From NCBI RefSeq assembly GCF_000012865.1, contig NC_007503.1:744001-808000 (forward strand): a stretch of 64,000 nucleotides of DNA, in the 5' to 3' direction. Made by a program: the position numbers and the translations under genes. Of this stretch, positions 7,851-15,399 are shown in pieces (the first letter of the stretch is position 1; each line of letters begins with the position of its first letter). The stretch is from Carboxydothermus hydrogenoformans Z-2901. Lineage in GTDB: Bacteria; Bacillota; Z-2901; Carboxydothermales; Carboxydothermaceae. The notes beneath the pieces are model-generated. The model saw nothing but the letters and a program-made list of their open reading frames with translations, searched no databases and was not told where the DNA came from.

Positions 7851-8857
7851 AATTAAACTATTTTTGCAGTTACTGGCCGGTGGAAATATCCGAAGGAGCG
7901 GGGATTTCTACGGTCCGTTATTTCCCGTCCGATGAAAGCAAAGCTCCGGTAAGGCTTCCTGCTTACTGCTGTTCTTATGCCAGGGGAAGCCTTGCCGAAA
8001 TTGAAGAAGAAGGAGACGGTGACTTTTGGGGATTTGCCCACAGTTGCGACACGATGCAGAGTTTATACGGCATTACTAAGAGTTTACTGGGAGACGACCG
8101 GGTTTTTCTTTTCGTTCCGCCGGTTGACTTAACCACCGCTTTTGCCCGGGAATACTACCGGGAAGCTTTAATTTATCTCTGGCGGGAACTTTCCCAAAAA
8201 AGCGGGGTTAATGGTGAGGAAAAGTTAAAGCTTACCTGGGAAAAGTTGAAGGAGTTAAGAAATAAGGTTAAATCTTTGGAAAACTTGACGTCAATTATTC
8301 CTTCCTCCGAAATTTTTGAGCTTTTAAAAAAGCTTCAGACCCTGCCGCTGGATGAGGCTTTGGATTACCTCGAGGCCAAAAAAGCGGAATTTACCAGTTT
8401 ATCTGTGGCTCAAAAGGCTATAGGGATTATTTTAACGGGAGCGGTAGTCACTAACAGTAAACTTTACCTTGCTTTAGAACAACAGGGATTTAGAGTAGTT
8501 TATGATGATACCTGTACCGGCTTTCGTCATTTTGCTGGAGAGATAGAGGATAAAGACGATATTTTGGAGGCAATAGTTTCTTACTACCTTTCAAAGCCCC
8601 CCTGTCCCTGCAGGCATAAGGGAGTATGGGCGAGGGCGGAGTATTTAAAAAATCTTTATCATAACAAAAATGCCCGGGCCATTGTACTTTTACAAAATAA
8701 ATTTTGTGACCCCTTTGCCTGGGATGTTCCCTATTTAGTGGACTACTTTAAAAAACAGGGAGTTCCGGTTTTAGTTTTAGAGGTGGAAGGCGGAGAAATC
8801 GGCGAGCAAAATAAAACTCGCCTCCAGGCCTTCCGGGAAAGCGTGGGTGGAGTGTAA
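7847..8857 (+). CDS. 2-hydroxyacyl-CoA dehydratase / benzoyl-CoA reductase-type subunit (HgdB family, smaller)
   Basis: 336 residues. Family signs are Cys in PAYCCSYARG (41-42), GFAHSCD (67), PPCPCRHKG (about 252-254) and the conserved C-terminal NKFCDPFAWDVPYL segment (about 287) followed by GVPVLVLEVEGG. Such subunits bind [4Fe-4S] clusters and, with a second homologous subunit, perform radical-based dehydration or reduction of acyl-CoA esters in the cytoplasm. The start overlaps the ligase stop and the stop overlaps the next ATG, so the three are translationally coupled. A role in a double-cubane-cluster-type reductase is an alternative; substrate unknown. Confidence 0.75.
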   Translation: MKLNYFCSYWPVEISEGAGISTVRYFPSDESKAPVRLPAYCCSYARGSLAEIEEEGDGDFWGFAHSCDTMQSLYGITKSLLGDDRVFLFVPPVDLTTAFAREYYREALIYLWRELSQKSGVNGEEKLKLTWEKLKELRNKVKSLENLTSIIPSSEIFELLKKLQTLPLDEALDYLEAKKAEFTSLSVAQKAIGIILTGAVVTNSKLYLALEQQGFRVVYDDTCTGFRHFAGEIEDKDDILEAIVSYYLSKPPCPCRHKGVWARAEYLKNLYHNKNARAIVLLQNKFCDPFAWDVPYLVDYFKKQGVPVLVLEVEGGEIGEQNKTRLQAFRESVGGV

Positions 8858-10071
8858 TGGCTAAAAAAATCTTTAAGCCTCTTAAGGCTTCAGAGAAAAT
8901 AAATAAAATTTTAAAAAATCATTATTTAAAAGCAAAGTATTTGCCAACGCTTGGAAAATTTTTTGGTTATAAAACCGCCTGGATTACCAGCGGAGCTCCG
9001 GTGGAACTACTGCGGGCCTTTGGTATAGAGCCGGTTTATCCGGAGAATTACGGTGCCATTTGCGGTGCCCGCAAGGTTTCGCCGAGTCTTTGCCAGGTAG
9101 CGGAAAACAGGGGTTATTCTCTCGATTTGTGTTCTTATGCCAAGAGTAATCTCGGAAGTATCTGGAATCCGAAAGAAAGTCCATTTAACGGCTTACCCCG
9201 GCCGGATTTACTGGTGGTTTGCAACAACATTTGCGGGACGGTTTTAAAGTGGTACGAAACTTTAAGCCGGGAATTTAATATTCCCCTTTTTATCATTGAT
9301 ACCCCTTTTATCACCGGTGAACCCCAACCCTGGCAAATCCAGTATGTGGCCAAACAGATAGAAAAACTGGCGATTGAACTGGAAAAATTTTTCCGGAAAA
9401 AGTTGGATTTAAACCGTTTGGAAAAAGTAATTCTCCTTGCCAATGAGACGGTGGATTTATGGAAGGGGATAAGAAATTTTGCCAAAAATAAACCTTCGCC
9501 GGTAAACGTTACCGATTTATTTATTAATCTGGGGCCAATGGTGGTTTTAAGGGGTACCGAAGTTGCCCGGGATTTTTACGAGGAAGTTTACCGGGAAGTG
9601 GAAGAAAGGTACAAAGCCGGGGTTCCGGCGGTAGAGGGAGAAAAATACCGTTTAGTCTGGGACAACATTCCCATCTGGTACGGACTGTACCGTTTTTACG
9701 GTTATTTTGCCGAAAGGGGAGCGGTTTTTGTTACCGATTCCTATACCGGTGGCTGGGCGGTCAACATAAAAAAGGGTCCTCCCTTTTATGCATTAGCCGA
9801 GACCTATGCCGGCGTCTTTTTAAATCGGGATTTAGAATTTCGCAAAAATCAGTTGCAATCTTTCATTGAGGAATTTTCTGCCGATGGCTTTGTCATGCAC
9901 TCCAATCGTTCGTGCAAAGCTTATTCTTTTGTGCAGGAGGAAATCCGGCGCCAAATCATGAGGTCACTAGGAGTGCCGGGGTTAATAGTGGATGCCGATA
10001 TGACCGACAGCCGGCTTTATTCCGAAGAAACGGTTTTAAACCGGGTCCAGGCTTTCCTGGAGAGCCTGTAG
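8857..10071 (+). CDS. 2-hydroxyacyl-CoA dehydratase-type subunit (HgdB family, larger)
   Basis: 404 residues, second subunit of the same family. Visible cluster-ligand candidates are Cys in GAICGARK, SPSLCQV, LDLCSYAK and VVCNNICGT in the N-terminal half and SNRSCKAYS near the C-terminus. HgdB-like landmarks include IDTPFITGEP. Together with the preceding subunit it should form the heterodimeric catalytic component that takes an electron from the activator encoded next. C. hydrogenoformans is known to make a related double-cubane-cluster protein, but whether this pair is that type, a benzoyl-CoA reductase or a hydroxyacyl-CoA dehydratase cannot be settled here. Confidence 0.75.
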   Translation: MAKKIFKPLKASEKINKILKNHYLKAKYLPTLGKFFGYKTAWITSGAPVELLRAFGIEPVYPENYGAICGARKVSPSLCQVAENRGYSLDLCSYAKSNLGSIWNPKESPFNGLPRPDLLVVCNNICGTVLKWYETLSREFNIPLFIIDTPFITGEPQPWQIQYVAKQIEKLAIELEKFFRKKLDLNRLEKVILLANETVDLWKGIRNFAKNKPSPVNVTDLFINLGPMVVLRGTEVARDFYEEVYREVEERYKAGVPAVEGEKYRLVWDNIPIWYGLYRFYGYFAERGAVFVTDSYTGGWAVNIKKGPPFYALAETYAGVFLNRDLEFRKNQLQSFIEEFSADGFVMHSNRSCKAYSFVQEEIRRQIMRSLGVPGLIVDADMTDSRLYSEETVLNRVQAFLESL

Positions 10072-10092
10072 AGAAAAAGGGGGAGGGAGATT

Positions 10093-10857
10093 TTGTATCT
10101 TGGAGTTGATATTGGTTCGCTTACGACCAAGGTTGTCTTAATTGACCGGGGAAAAAATCTTATTGCTTATCGTTACAGTAAAACCGGACCTGCCGGAAAG
10201 GAAACGGCCGAGCGGTTAATTCAAGAGGTTTTGATAAAAGCGAATATTTCCCGGGACGATATTCAGGGAATAGTTGCTACCGGTTACGGCAGGGTTCTCT
10301 TTTCCGGAAAGGAGTTTTCGGAGATAACCTGTCAGGCCCGGGGGATTGGGCATTTATACCCGGAGGCAAAAACGATTATCGATATTGGTGGCCAGGATAG
10401 CAAAGTAATTTCTCTGGGAAAAAACGGAAAGGTACTGGACTTTGCCATGAACGATAAATGTGCTGCTGGCACCGGACGTTTTTTGGAGGTGATGAGTCAG
10501 GCCCTTGAAGTTCGTCTGGAAGAGATAGGGGAACTTGCCGAAAAGAGCCAGGAGGCAGCTAAGATATCTTCGGTTTGTACCGTTTTTGCCGAATCGGAAG
10601 TGATATCCAATTTATCCCGGGGGCAGAGCCGGGAAGCGGTAGCACGGGGAATTTGTGAGGCGGTGGCGGCCCGAACGGCTATACTGGCGCAAAAAGTGGG
10701 GGTGGTAGAACCGGTGGTTTTTACCGGAGGGGTGGCCAAAAATACTGGAGTTGTGGCGGCTTTGGAGCGAAAGCTTGGGGTTAAGTTATTAATTCCGGAA
10801 GATTCCACGATTACCGCAGCTCTGGGGGCGGCTTTATTAGCCGCTGAAAATTCTTAA
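10093..10857 (+). CDS. CoA-dehydratase activator, BadF/BadG/BcrA/HgdC ATPase
   Basis: 254 residues from a TTG start behind GGGAGGGAGA. ASKHA-fold ATPase motifs are present: VDIGSLTTK at the N-terminus, IDIGGQDSK near 97-105 and FTGGVAKN near 210. The two cysteines that bridge one [4Fe-4S] cluster between monomers are NDKCAAGTGRF (about 122) and SSVCTVFAESEV (about 162). The protein uses ATP hydrolysis to inject a low-potential electron into the dehydratase/reductase encoded by the two preceding genes. It closes the acyl-CoA operon. Confidence 0.9.
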   Translation: MYLGVDIGSLTTKVVLIDRGKNLIAYRYSKTGPAGKETAERLIQEVLIKANISRDDIQGIVATGYGRVLFSGKEFSEITCQARGIGHLYPEAKTIIDIGGQDSKVISLGKNGKVLDFAMNDKCAAGTGRFLEVMSQALEVRLEEIGELAEKSQEAAKISSVCTVFAESEVISNLSRGQSREAVARGICEAVAARTAILAQKVGVVEPVVFTGGVAKNTGVVAALERKLGVKLLIPEDSTITAALGAALLAAENS

Positions 10858-10912
10858 AGAGGAAAATTCGGGAATTTCAAGGGGTTAGCTTTAAAATTGC
10901 CGAAAGGAAATC

Positions 10913-11032
10913 ATGAACTTGATTATTCAACACGAGTATTATAAAAAGCTGCAGGAAGAAAGTATGGCTGGCAGAAACCTTGAAAAAGACGCCAAGGAAG
11001 CGGACCGGGAAGAGGAGAAAGTATACGAATAA
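10913..11032 (+). CDS. Small charged hypothetical protein (39 residues)
   Basis: ATG behind GAAAGGAAA; the frame starts [20 protein letters not shown] and is very rich in Lys and Glu. No known domain. It ends 7 bases before a good terminator, so it is probably the last gene of the transcript that includes the activator. Small size makes the call tentative. Confidence 0.45.
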   Translation: MNLIIQHEYYKKLQEESMAGRNLEKDAKEADREEEKVYE

Positions 11033-11039
11033 AAATTAT

Positions 11040-11061
11040 AGCCTCTTTTGGGGCTTTTTTT
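11040..11061 (+). terminator. Rho-independent terminator
   Basis: AGCCTC (11040-11045) pairs with GGGGCT (11050-11055) around a TTTT loop, followed by a run of T. It ends the acyl-CoA/activator operon before the FprA promoter. Confidence 0.75.
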
Positions 11062-11130
11062 ATTTATTGTTTGTGTTTTCGATTAAAATTTATGGTATAT
11101 TAAAATTATAAAACAAAGGGAGGTGTCCGA

Positions 11131-12321
11131 ATGGGAGTTAAAATTAGCGATTCCGTTACATATGTTGGCAAGATTGACTGGGAGCTTAGACGGTTTCACG
11201 GGGAAGAACTTTCTACCCACCGGGGGTCAAGTTACAACTCGTACTTAATTAGGGATGAAAAGGTGGCGTTAATTGATACTGCCTGGATCAAATTTGACAA
11301 AGAGTATGTAAAAAAGCTTTCGGAGGAAATTGATTTAAATAAAATTGACTATGTCGTAGCCCTTCACGGGGAAATTGACCACAGTGGAGCCTTACCGGAA
11401 TTAATGCGCCATATTCCCGATAAACCCATTGTTTGTTCGGCTAATGCCGTTAAGTCGTTAAAAGGTCACTACCACCAGGACTGGAATTTCCAGGTGGTTA
11501 AAACCGGAGATACCCTGGATCTTGGCAGCAAAAAGCTTATCTTCATTGAAGCCCCGATGCTCCACTGGCCCGACAGCATGATGGCATACTTGACCGGGGA
11601 AGAGATTTTGTTTTCCAATGATGCCTTTGGTCAGCATTATGCCTCGGAAAGTCTGTTTAACGATTTGGTGGACCAGCACGAACTTTTTGAGGAAGCCTTA
11701 AAATATTACGCTAACATCCTGGCGCCTTTTAGCGCCCGGGTGGTAAAGAAGATAGAAGAAGTACTGGCCTTAAATTTACCGGTGAAAATGATTGCTCCCA
11801 GTCACGGGATAATCTGGCGGGATAACCCCCTGCAAATAGTTAATAAATACCTGGAGTGGGCTAAAGACTATAAGGAAAACCAGATCACCATTATTTACGA
11901 TACCATGTGGGATGGCACCCGACGGATGGCCGAAGAAATAGCCCGGGGAATTAAAGCGGCGGATCCGGAGGTTACGGTGAAGCTTTACAATTGTGCCCGG
12001 TCGGATAATAACGATATTGTGGTGGAGGTATTTCGCTCCAAGGCAATATTGGCGGGTTCACCTACGGTTAACCGAAATATTTTGTATAACTTAGCCGGAC
12101 AGCTGGATTTAATTAAGAGCTTGCAGTTTAAAGGGAAAAAAGCTTCTGCTTTTGGCGCTTACGGCTGGAGCGGTGAAGGGGTTAAAATCATTACCGAGAT
12201 TTTAAAGGAAGCGGGTTTTGAAATTGTAATGGAGGGTATAAGAGAGCTCTGGAACCCCGATGATGAAGCTTTAAAACGTTGTTTTGAATTTGGGAAAAAT
12301 TTTGCCCAGGCAGTAAAATAA
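11131..12321 (+). CDS. A-type flavoprotein FprA (oxygen/nitric oxide detoxifying)
   Basis: 396 residues, ATG behind AAAGGGAGGTG. Residues 1-250 are a metallo-beta-lactamase-like di-iron domain with HGEIDHSG near 80-87 and later SNDAFGQHYA and SHGIIWRDNP ligands. Residues about 252-396 are a flavodoxin domain (start TIIYDTMWDGTRRMAEEI) that binds FMN. There is no rubredoxin or other C-terminal extension, so an external electron donor is required. Family members reduce O2 to water or NO to N2O in anaerobes. It appears monocistronic, between terminators at 11040 and 12348. Confidence 0.9.
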   Translation: MGVKISDSVTYVGKIDWELRRFHGEELSTHRGSSYNSYLIRDEKVALIDTAWIKFDKEYVKKLSEEIDLNKIDYVVALHGEIDHSGALPELMRHIPDKPIVCSANAVKSLKGHYHQDWNFQVVKTGDTLDLGSKKLIFIEAPMLHWPDSMMAYLTGEEILFSNDAFGQHYASESLFNDLVDQHELFEEALKYYANILAPFSARVVKKIEEVLALNLPVKMIAPSHGIIWRDNPLQIVNKYLEWAKDYKENQITIIYDTMWDGTRRMAEEIARGIKAADPEVTVKLYNCARSDNNDIVVEVFRSKAILAGSPTVNRNILYNLAGQLDLIKSLQFKGKKASAFGAYGWSGEGVKIITEILKEAGFEIVMEGIRELWNPDDEALKRCFEFGKNFAQAVK

Positions 12322-12347
12322 TCTCAGAAAAAAGAATAATGTAGATA

Positions 12348-12373
12348 AGGGCGCACTTCTGTGCGCTCTTTTT
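12348..12373 (+). terminator. Rho-independent terminator after fprA
   Basis: GCGCAC (12351-12356) and GTGCGC (12361-12366) form the core of the stem around TTCT, followed by TCTTTTTTT. Confidence 0.85.
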
Positions 12374-12469
12374 TTGTATTTATTTTCTCAACTTTTTCTT
12401 CTACCCCCTGACACTTCCCGTATTAATTTTTGTATGGAAGAGAGTTTTATGCATTTTAAAAATGTACGG

Positions 12470-12498
12470 TTGCACATGCTGCAATAATTTACTATAAT
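12470..12498 (+). promoter_or_regulatory. Sigma-A-type promoter
   Basis: TTGCAC (12470-12475), 17-bp spacer, TATAAT (12493-12498). It lies about 50 bp ahead of the C_GCAxxG_C_C-type gene and probably drives that gene and the RNase H gene. Confidence 0.75.
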
Positions 12499-12548
12499 AC
12501 TTTATGTAGCGAAGTAAAAGTGACGAAATACACAAGGAGGCGCTGACA

Positions 12549-12992
12549 ATGGCTGTGGAAAAACTTCAAAATAACGTGGAAAAAGTAGCACAAAAAGCGG
12601 TTTACAATTTTGTGGAAGATAGTTACAATTGTGCTGAAGGGATAGTTGCTGCTTTTTCGGAGGAAATGGGTTTGGCTGCGAAAACCTATACAGCTTTAGC
12701 CATGCCCTTTGGCGGAGGTATAGGGAGCCTTGGTCATATGTGCGGAGCTATTTCCGGAGGTTTAATGATGCTTGGCTTAAAAGGTGCGCAAAAGGGCTTA
12801 AAAAAGCCGGAAATTCGGGAACTGGCCCAGAAGCTTTACAAGGGCTTTGAGGAAAAATTTGGTGCTGTTAACTGCCACACCTTAACTCGGCATGATTGTA
12901 ACGATGCCAGTTCTGCTCCTTATGATATAAAAAACTGCGCACCTTATATTCAATATGTGGTTTATAAAGTAAATGAACTCCTGGGGGATTAA
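12549..12992 (+). CDS. C_GCAxxG_C_C family redox-cysteine protein
   Basis: 147 residues, ATG behind AAGGAGGCG. It has the family's four-part cysteine signature: YNCAEGIVAAF, then GHMCGAISGGL (G-C-A-x-x-G type), then CHTLTRHDC and KNCAPYI. The family is common in anaerobes, often near redox or metal genes, and is thought to be membrane-associated or redox-active, but its activity is not established. The stop is 1 base from the start of the RNase H gene, so they are co-transcribed. Confidence 0.8.
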   Translation: MAVEKLQNNVEKVAQKAVYNFVEDSYNCAEGIVAAFSEEMGLAAKTYTALAMPFGGGIGSLGHMCGAISGGLMMLGLKGAQKGLKKPEIRELAQKLYKGFEEKFGAVNCHTLTRHDCNDASSAPYDIKNCAPYIQYVVYKVNELLGD

Positions 12993-12993
12993 G

Positions 12994-13440
12994 ATGAAGT
13001 ATAAAGTTCATATCGATGGGGGTTCCCGGGGAAACCCGGGGCCTGCCGCTTCTGCGATGGTTATTTATGACGAAAACGGGGAAGTCCTGTATGAAAAAAG
13101 CAAATATTTAGGTATAACAACAAACAACGTGGCGGAGTGGGAAGCCCTGAAAGGGGCTTTTTTGGCTTTGACCTTTCTTGCTCAAAAGCATGGTAAGGTT
13201 GAAGCCGAGATTTTTGCTGACAGTGAACTTATGGTTAAGCAGTTTAACGGGCAGTATAAAGTAAGAGATGAAAAGTTAAAGGAAATATACGCTGAAGTAA
13301 AAAAATTGGCAGCAAATCCTGCTCTAAAAGTAACTTTGTCCCATGTCTACCGGGAGAACAATAAAGCTGCGGACCGACTTGTTAATCTTGAATTGGACCG
13401 GCAGGAAAATGCAAACATTGACAGCGAAATTATAGAATAG
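12994..13440 (+). CDS. Ribonuclease HI-like protein
   Basis: 148 residues from the ATG at 12994, which lies 6 bases past GGGGG; an upstream in-frame ATG at 12973 lies inside the previous gene. Catalytic acidic residues are visible: IDGGSRGNPGP near 6, NVAEWEAL (Glu, about 45), FADSELMV (Asp, about 70) and NKAADRL near the end. It would cleave RNA in RNA-DNA hybrids. The short form without an N-terminal hybrid-binding domain resembles RnhA-like proteins of Clostridia. Confidence 0.88.
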   Translation: MKYKVHIDGGSRGNPGPAASAMVIYDENGEVLYEKSKYLGITTNNVAEWEALKGAFLALTFLAQKHGKVEAEIFADSELMVKQFNGQYKVRDEKLKEIYAEVKKLAANPALKVTLSHVYRENNKAADRLVNLELDRQENANIDSEIIE

Positions 13441-13484
13441 TATAATAGAACAAAAAATTGCGAAAAATGGAGGGGAGCGGCATT

Positions 13485-13700
13485 ATGGATTACGCCGAAA
13501 TGAGTTTACAGGAGCTCCAGGAAGAGCTAAAAAAGCTTAAAGAAACCCTTGAAGAGGTAGAGGAAGAAAAGTTTTTTGTTTTAGGGCAGAGCGGTTTTCA
13601 TGTATCGGGGGGCAAAGTAAAACAGTACGAACAGGAAATTTCTGAGCTGCAGGCGAAAATTAAAGAAGTGGAGAGGTTGATCAGGGAAAAAAGCAATTAA
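13485..13700 (+). CDS. Small coiled-coil protein (71 residues)
   Basis: The ATG at 13485 has AGGGGAG 7 bases upstream; an in-frame ATG at 13458 has no ribosome site. Almost the whole protein is heptad-like Leu/Glu/Lys coiled coil (LQELQEELKKLKETLEE, LQAKIKEVERLIREK) around a short FVLGQSGFHVSGGK turn. No enzyme motif. A possible -10 box (TATAAT) at 13441-13446 suggests its own promoter and a strong terminator follows. Function unknown. Confidence 0.65.
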   Translation: MDYAEMSLQELQEELKKLKETLEEVEEEKFFVLGQSGFHVSGGKVKQYEQEISELQAKIKEVERLIREKSN

Positions 13701-13706
13701 GAGTTG

Positions 13707-13731
13707 AGCCCTGCTTTTTTCAGGCAGGGTT
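13707..13731 (+). terminator. Rho-independent terminator
   Basis: CCCTGC (13709-13714) pairs with GCAGGG (13724-13729), extended by wobble and A-T pairs and followed by TTTTA. Confidence 0.85.
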
Positions 13732-13798
13732 TTACTTTTCTGGACAACGGGGTAAAAATAATAATAACCATATCATGATCATAAAAGGGGGTATTTTA

Positions 13799-14173
13799 AT
13801 GGAAGACAGGGTAATGCCTATTGCAGAAGAAAATTTACCGGAAGAATTAAAACCCATTTATGAAAATTTTAAGCAAAATTTTGGCGAGGTTCCGTTACCG
13901 ATTAAAGTCATGGCCAATAATCCGGCTTATTTAAAATTGTTTGTGCAAAAGCATAAAGTACTCTGGGAAGAAAACTCGCTTGATCCCAAGACCAAAGTTC
14001 TTATCGCCTTGGTTATTTCTACCTTAAATAACTGTGAATTTTGCATTAGAAATTATACGATGCAGGCAAAGAAATTGGGGATATCCGATAAAGAGATAAT
14101 TGAGGCAATTAGTTTAATTGATTTAGTTGGCAGCATGAATCACTTTAACAATGGAATGCGGATTAAACCGTGA
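13799..14173 (+). CDS. AhpD-like carboxymuconolactone decarboxylase family protein
   Basis: 124 residues from the ATG at 13799, 7 bases past AAAGGGGG; an ATG-less extension to 13775 lacks a ribosome site. The core helices carry the redox motif CEFCIRNYTMQAKK (CxxC, about 81-84), typical of AhpD-type peroxidase/disulfide proteins rather than of true decarboxylases. The expected role is alkyl-hydroperoxide or thiol redox chemistry in the cytoplasm. Monocistronic, with a strong terminator after it. Confidence 0.8.
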   Translation: MEDRVMPIAEENLPEELKPIYENFKQNFGEVPLPIKVMANNPAYLKLFVQKHKVLWEENSLDPKTKVLIALVISTLNNCEFCIRNYTMQAKKLGISDKEIIEAISLIDLVGSMNHFNNGMRIKP

Positions 14174-14179
14174 AAGATG

Positions 14180-14211
14180 GGGGCTAACCTTAAAGGGAAG
14201 AGGTTAGCCCC
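14180..14211 (+). terminator. Rho-independent terminator
   Basis: Eleven-base-pair stem GGGGCTAACCT/AGGTTAGCCCC with a 10-base loop, followed by TTT. Confidence 0.8.
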
Positions 14212-14242
14212 TTTAAATTTCCCAATAACTTCGAAAATAGTA

Positions 14243-14272
14243 TTGACAGCGAAAACCATGGCGTTTTAATAT
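14243..14272 (+). promoter_or_regulatory. Sigma-A-type promoter of the BASS/ACR3-like transporter
   Basis: TTGACA at 14243-14248 with TAATAT at 14267-14272 after an 18-bp spacer, about 50 bp before the transporter start. Confidence 0.6.
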
Positions 14273-14323
14273 AAATAAGTAAAGATTACGCTATTATTAA
14301 ATATAGAGAAAAGGGGGTATAAG

Positions 14324-15310
14324 ATGTTTAAAAAAATTTTTCTTTTTCCTTCCCAAAATTTAGTTACAGTAATACCGCTGGTGATGATTCTGGGAATCAT
14401 CGTGGGTTATTTTGTGGATACGAGCTTCCTTAAAAACTACATTCTGGTATTTACTTTTTTAATGCTTTATCCAACCATGATTGGGATGAAAATTAAAGAA
14501 GCTTTTGATTTGTCCCATAAGAATGTGGTGGGTCTTGCTTTTCTTTTAAACTTTATTGCCATTCCTTTGATTGCCTGGGGTCTTGGAACTTTACTTTTAA
14601 AAGGCGAACCGGAACTTTTTGCCGGCCTTGCCATTAGTTCTCTTTTGCCTACTTCCGGGATGACCATTTCCTGGACAATGCTTTACAAAGGGAATGTGCC
14701 GGCAGCGGTAAAAAATACTACATTAAGTCTTATTATTGGCTCCCTTTTGGCGCCCTGGTATTTATTACTGATGGTTGGCAAGTACGTGCCGGTGGATGTG
14801 GTTGCTACTTTTAAGCTTATTGTTACGGTAGTCTTTATTCCCCTGATTCTTGGACATTTTACATATAAATGGCTTTTAAAAAAATATACAACGGAGCAGT
14901 TTAATAAAGAGATAAAACCGTTTTTACCGGCTTTTTCGACGTGGGCGATGCTTTTAATCGTGTTTACCAGTATCAGCATGAAAGCAAAGATGCTGGTGCA
15001 AAATCCGAAGCTTTTGGGTTATGGTTTATTAATTTTGGCGGTGTTTTACGGTATTAACTTTTTCCTTGGAACCATTGCCGCTAAGGCATTTTTGAACCGA
15101 CCGGATGGTTTGGCTTTGGTTTTTAGCACCGTCTTAAGAAATTTATCCCTTTCTTTAGGAATTGCGGCAACGGCCTTTGGGCCAAAAGCTGCCTTTATTG
15201 TTACCCTGGCGTTTATTTTACAGGTTCAGGGAGCTGCCTGGTACGGAAAAATGATTAATAAATACGGAGTTTTTAAAGATGAAACGGCGATGCAAACAGC
15301 AAAGGCCTGA
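14324..15310 (+). CDS. BASS/ACR3-like secondary transporter
   Basis: 328 residues with about ten hydrophobic segments starting at residue 15 (VIPLVMILGIIVGYF). The SBF/ACR3 fold is suggested by the PTSGMTISWTMLYKGN segment (about 110) and the VLRNLSLSLGIAATAFG segment (about 265), equivalent to the crossover regions of bile-acid sodium symporters and arsenite efflux proteins. It sits in the cytoplasmic membrane. No arsenic genes are adjacent, so the substrate could be an organic anion, a metabolite or arsenite. Own promoter and own terminator. Confidence 0.75.
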   Translation: MFKKIFLFPSQNLVTVIPLVMILGIIVGYFVDTSFLKNYILVFTFLMLYPTMIGMKIKEAFDLSHKNVVGLAFLLNFIAIPLIAWGLGTLLLKGEPELFAGLAISSLLPTSGMTISWTMLYKGNVPAAVKNTTLSLIIGSLLAPWYLLLMVGKYVPVDVVATFKLIVTVVFIPLILGHFTYKWLLKKYTTEQFNKEIKPFLPAFSTWAMLLIVFTSISMKAKMLVQNPKLLGYGLLILAVFYGINFFLGTIAAKAFLNRPDGLALVFSTVLRNLSLSLGIAATAFGPKAAFIVTLAFILQVQGAAWYGKMINKYGVFKDETAMQTAKA

Positions 15311-15313
15311 AGT

Positions 15314-15341
15314 CATGCCCCAAAATTTTGGGGCATTTTTT
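15314..15341 (+). terminator. Rho-independent terminator
   Basis: Perfect palindrome ATGCCCCAAAA/TTTTGGGGCAT followed by TTTTTATT. Confidence 0.9.
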
Positions 15342-15371
15342 ATTTGTGGTGGCAGGATAAATTCATTGTGG

Positions 15372-15377
15372 TATAAT
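15372..15377 (+). promoter_or_regulatory. -10 element of the NfeD/slipin operon
   Basis: TATAAT preceded by TGTGG, an extended -10 type, 23 bp before the gene. The -35 region is poor. Confidence 0.5.
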
Positions 15378-15399
15378 AAGCCAAAAGGGGAGGATTTTG

